DNA from: Methylocaldum sp035627495
GTDB lineage: Bacteria; Pseudomonadota; Gammaproteobacteria; Methylococcales; Methylococcaceae
Length of the DNA stretch: 64,000 nucleotides
Assembly (NCBI RefSeq): GCF_035627495.1
Contig: NZ_DASPLO010000201.1
Coordinates: 9,817 to 73,816, forward strand
Reading direction: 5' to 3'
Shown piece after piece: positions 63,940 to 64,000 of the stretch (positions are counted from its first letter, which is position 1; every line of letters starts with the position of its first letter). The notes below the pieces were generated by a model. The model saw only the letters and a program-made list of their open reading frames with translations, was not told the origin of the DNA and did not search any database. A program made the translations under genes and the position numbers.

Positions 63940-64000
63940 ATGCGAACCCAGAAATACGCAGTGAAACTGACGGCCGAGGCGCGCTCGGCCGTGGAACGCT
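63940..64000 (+). CDS. Start of an IS630-like transposase gene (partial)
   Basis: The last 61 bases encode MRTQKYAVKLTAEARSAVER, which resembles the N-terminal helix-turn-helix start of IS630-family transposases (MRxKY.V.L...ER). CAGGAGA lies about 6 bp upstream of the ATG. The rest is beyond the window, so the family call is provisional. Confidence 0.55.
   Translation, partial: MRTQKYAVKLTAEARSAVER

Overview
The window reads as chromosomal DNA of a gammaproteobacterium. Evidence includes the Na+-translocating NADH:quinone reductase operon with its maturation factor nqrM, the ubiE-ubiJ-ubiB and ubiC-ubiA ubiquinone loci, the rpoZ-spoT-ridA-recG block, hslVU, glnE-ilvE and a lexA-imuA-imuB-dnaE2 mutagenesis cassette. 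A periplasmic MxaD-like protein followed by a YVTN beta-propeller protein suggests a methylotroph, perhaps a methanotroph of the Methylococcales; that lineage is an inference. Most genes look vertically inherited and densely packed.

Layout. 1-4.4 kb: end of the nqr operon (nqrB partial, C, D, E, F), a terminator and nqrM. 4.5-7.6 kb: sbcB, the MxaD-like protein and the beta-propeller protein. 7.7-12.5 kb: an accessory island with a vapBC toxin-antitoxin pair, a lone 1,252-residue protein ending in a PD-(D/E)XK-like nuclease motif, short flanking repeats in opposite orientation, and a 128-bp MITE-like element. 12.5-18.6 kb: an APH-like/P-loop kinase gene and rnd, divergent from etfB-etfA-ETF:quinone oxidoreductase. 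18.9-22.2 kb: a four-gene cluster made of a secreted-looking 'GRSPGYWK' protein, a PqqD-like protein, an HprK-related kinase and a nucleotidyltransferase-fold protein. This cluster is the best candidate for a poorly described system. 22.2-29.0 kb: ubiA, ubiC, recG, ridA, spoT, rpoZ. 29.2-31.1 kb: a single reading frame joining a thioredoxin-like domain to phosphoglycerate kinase. 31.2-38 kb: ubiB, ubiJ, ubiE, a DUF971 gene, hslU, hslV and rlmI. 38-47.9 kb: a two-CNB/rhodanese/coiled-coil/membrane protein, a DegQ-type protease, a small membrane protein, ilvE, glnE and two hypothetical genes. 48-54.8 kb: the lexA-imuA-imuB-dnaE2 cassette, crowded with palindromic repeats, including a roughly 42-bp hairpin element lying in frame inside dnaE2 and imuB. 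54.8-64 kb: a di-heme peroxidase-like gene, fabI, a peptide-type ABC transporter operon, and the first codons of an IS630-like transposase at the edge.

How the parts fit. Several loci feed the quinone pool: Na+-NQR and ETF:QO reduce it, and ubiA, ubiC, ubiE, ubiJ and ubiB make it. The SOS cassette appears to be controlled by its own LexA through an unusual AT-rich 27-bp palindrome next to the lexA start codon. The HprK/PqqD/nucleotidyltransferase set probably acts on the protein encoded just before it, but its chemistry cannot be read from sequence.
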